A DNA stretch of 8,093 bases, taken from assembly GCA_003511885.1 (NCBI GenBank), contig DOIX01000336.1, forward strand, positions 1-8,093, read 5' to 3'. Made by a program: the position numbers and the translations under genes. This document shows positions 6,725 to 8,093 of this stretch, piece by piece. This stretch comes from Cyanobacteria bacterium UBA11153 (GTDB lineage Bacteria > Cyanobacteriota > Cyanobacteriia > Cyanobacteriales > Coleofasciculaceae). The notes beneath the pieces are model-generated. The model did no database searches and was not told where the DNA came from. It worked only from the letters and a program-made list of their open reading frames with translations. Positions within the stretch are counted from its first letter, which is position 1. Each line of letters starts with the position of its first letter.

Positions 6725-7834
6725 CTAAGCCTTTGCTGCTAGAGTAGGGATAAGGACTGGAGAATTCCGAGCGGTCGCATCTGAGCAATCTAACACATAA
6801 GTCTTCATTTTACCTTTGCCCTTAACATCAATTACTCCTCGTTCGATAAATAAATCTTTGTGCGACAATTCCTGATAAGTGGCTTCTGTCACCTGAATCC
6901 ACCCTGGAATCCCGTATTGTTCCATGCGGCTGGCGATGTTCACGGTGTCCCCCCAGAGGTCATAGCTGAATTTTTTGATCCCAATTACACCAGCTATCGC
7001 AGGTCCGGTGTGGATACCAACTCGGAGACTTAACGATTCCTTGGTTTTTTTGGTCAACTTAGTCATGGTTTTCTGCATTGCTACAGCCATTTCTACCACA
7101 GCATCAGCATGATCGTGGCGCGGGATTGGTAATCCTGATGCTACCATATAACCGTCACCGATAGTTTTTATTTTTTCCAAGCCATACCTTTCAGTAAGTT
7201 TGTCAAATTCTGAAAAAATCGAATTTAATTTGACAATTAGTTCAGTAGGTGAGATTTGGGATGCTAGCTTAGTAAAGCCTACCATATCCGCAAACAAAAC
7301 ACTGACATTAGCAAAGTTATCTGCGATAATTTCTTCTGATTCTTGCAATCGGTTAGCTATCGGTTCTGGTAAAATATTTAGCAATAATTTTTTCGCTTTT
7401 TCTTGGCTGGCAATTAACTGTTTATATAGTTGTCTTTCTTTAAGCAAACGACGCACCCGCTGGATGAGTACAGGCCAATGTATTGGTTTGGTTACATAGT
7501 CTGTTGCCCCTACTTCAAAGGCTTGGTTAACTGACTTTTTATCCTCTAATGCTGTAATCATCAGGACAGGTATTTCTTGAGTTTCGAGAGTTGCTTGCAG
7601 TTGGGCGCAACAAGCAAAGCCGTCCATGACTGGCATCATAGCATCAAGTAAGATAATATCTGGTCGATGCTCTTGACAAATTTCTAAACATTCTTGACCG
7701 TTGGATGCCTCAATTACCTGATATCCTTCTTTTTTCATCACCTGTCGCATTAAGAATTGCTGGGTTTCTTCATCATCGACGATTAAAATTACAGGTTGGT
7801 TTTCTTGATTTATTATAAAATGTGGATTAGTCAT
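6725..7834 (-). CDS. Receiver-linked class III adenylate cyclase
   Basis: This 369-residue response regulator would make cAMP from ATP when its receiver is phosphorylated. The receiver (about 14-130) has D20-D21, phospho-acceptor D64 (ILLDAMMP), T94 and K116. A helical linker with LLNILPEPIANRLQE (151-165) leads to the cyclase domain (about 174-350). That domain has metal-binding D183 (LFADMVGFT) and D227 (TIGDGYM), the adenine-selecting pair K223 and D292 (YDLWGD), and transition-state N299 and R303 (VNIASRM). The Lys/Asp pair argues for adenylate rather than guanylate cyclase. An upstream TTG at 7882 would add 16 residues, but these would be read through a GGGAGTA tandem repeat, so ATG at 7834 was chosen. 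No membrane segment is seen. Likely effectors are CRP-like cAMP receptors encoded elsewhere. Its receiver resembles the neighbouring CheY, hinting at a shared kinase. Confidence 0.93.
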   Translation of the reverse strand: MTNPHFIINQENQPVILIVDDEETQQFLMRQVMKKEGYQVIEASNGQECLEICQEHRPDIILLDAMMPVMDGFACCAQLQATLETQEIPVLMITALEDKKSVNQAFEVGATDYVTKPIHWPVLIQRVRRLLKERQLYKQLIASQEKAKKLLLNILPEPIANRLQESEEIIADNFANVSVLFADMVGFTKLASQISPTELIVKLNSIFSEFDKLTERYGLEKIKTIGDGYMVASGLPIPRHDHADAVVEMAVAMQKTMTKLTKKTKESLSLRVGIHTGPAIAGVIGIKKFSYDLWGDTVNIASRMEQYGIPGWIQVTEATYQELSHKDLFIERGVIDVKGKGKMKTYVLDCSDATARNSPVLIPTLAAKA

Positions 7835-7840
7835 TTTTCT

Positions 7841-7861
7841 AGGGAGTAGGGAGTAGGGAGT
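7841..7861. repeat. GGGAGTA heptamer tandem repeat in the cyclase leader
   Basis: Three units of about AGGGAGT stand in a row on the plus strand, six bases before the cyclase ATG. They are STRR-type heptamers as seen in filamentous cyanobacteria. The minus-strand leader therefore reads as a C/T-rich repeat where a Shine-Dalgarno would be expected, and none is seen. Confidence 0.75.
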
Positions 7862-7947
7862 GTAAGAGTGGTCTATCGGCAAGGGATAGGAGTTTTGATT
7901 TTTAACTTAAAACTGACAACCTACTGCCTCCCAATACGCTAAGAAAA

Positions 7948-7953
7948 ATTATA
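7948..7953 (-). promoter_or_regulatory. Possible -10 element of the cyclase promoter
   Basis: The minus strand reads TATAAT, an exact match to the sigma-70 -10 box, about 115 bp before the cyclase ATG. No good TTGACA lies 16-18 bp upstream, but a 5-bp inverted repeat (CTATT/AATAG, 7955-7970) sits just upstream and could bind an activator. This is motif evidence only. Confidence 0.35.
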
Positions 7954-8077
7954 ACTATTTCGGCTAATAGGGAATGGTAATAGTTGAGCAGGGTTTTAAC
8001 TGGAGACTGATGGCTGACGGTTGGTATTCTGGTCAAGATAAAAAGTCACCAAGGGGCATATCAAATTTAGCATTCTA

Positions 8078-8093
8078 ATTTCCAATTGGAAAT
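8078..8093. repeat. 16-bp perfect palindrome at the right window edge
   Basis: ATTTCCAATTGGAAAT equals its own reverse complement and ends exactly at the last base. The rest of 7862-8077 shows only the possible promoter and no gene. Confidence 0.7.

Noticed and set aside
7200..7499. Plus-strand open frame opposite the cyclase gene
   Set aside because: It is antisense to conserved cyclase and linker motifs and encodes nothing recognisable.
6725..7834. Guanylate cyclase
   Set aside because: The purine-selecting residues are Lys223 and Asp292, the adenylate pattern, not the Glu and Cys of guanylate cyclases.
1..8093. Terminal inverted repeats of one mobile element spanning the window
   Set aside because: The palindromes at the two ends differ in sequence and no transposase or integrase gene is present.

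Overview
The window looks like chromosomal DNA of a filamentous cyanobacterium (Nostocales or Oscillatoriales type). The supporting signs are three HIP1 octamers (GCGATCGC) in 8 kb, heptameric tandem repeats in the gaps between genes, a dispersed CGCCAAGG/CGCAAAGG-type repeat, and protein sequences of cyanobacterial flavour. This rests on recognition, not on a database search. All seven protein genes lie on the minus strand, so transcription runs from high to low coordinates.

In transcription order the window holds: a receiver-linked class III adenylate cyclase (7834-6725); a 223-bp gap filled with three kinds of short repeat; a stand-alone CheY-like receiver (6501-6139); a two-site CheC phosphatase (6130-5528), whose ribosome binding site overlaps the cheY stop; a soluble chemoreceptor-like protein with many HAMP repeats and no membrane segment (5438-3063); a degenerate receiver fused to a CheC-like domain (3017-1995); a CheB methylesterase (1872-796); a 264-bp gap with an NtcA-like palindrome and short hairpins; and the front part of a DacB/PBP4-like D-Ala-D-Ala carboxypeptidase (531-16), cut off at the window edge.

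The six signalling genes form a coherent module of input (cytoplasmic poly-HAMP MCP), adaptation (CheB), a phosphoryl-carrying output (CheY), two dephosphorylation proteins (CheC and the receiver-CheC fusion) and a second-messenger output (cAMP). No CheA, CheW, CheR or CheD is encoded here, so phosphate and methyl donors must come from genes outside the window. The inferred theme is a chemotaxis-like pathway coupled to cAMP, perhaps for motility, phototaxis or development. The least usual parts are the degenerate receiver-CheC fusion and the pairing of two CheC-family proteins with a membrane-free MCP.

Both window ends are inverted repeats: a perfect 23-bp-arm fold-back at 1-48 and a 16-bp perfect palindrome at 8078-8093. 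The first interrupts the carboxypeptidase gene and may be an assembly or amplification fold-back, so the first 22 or so bases should not be taken as genomic without checking.
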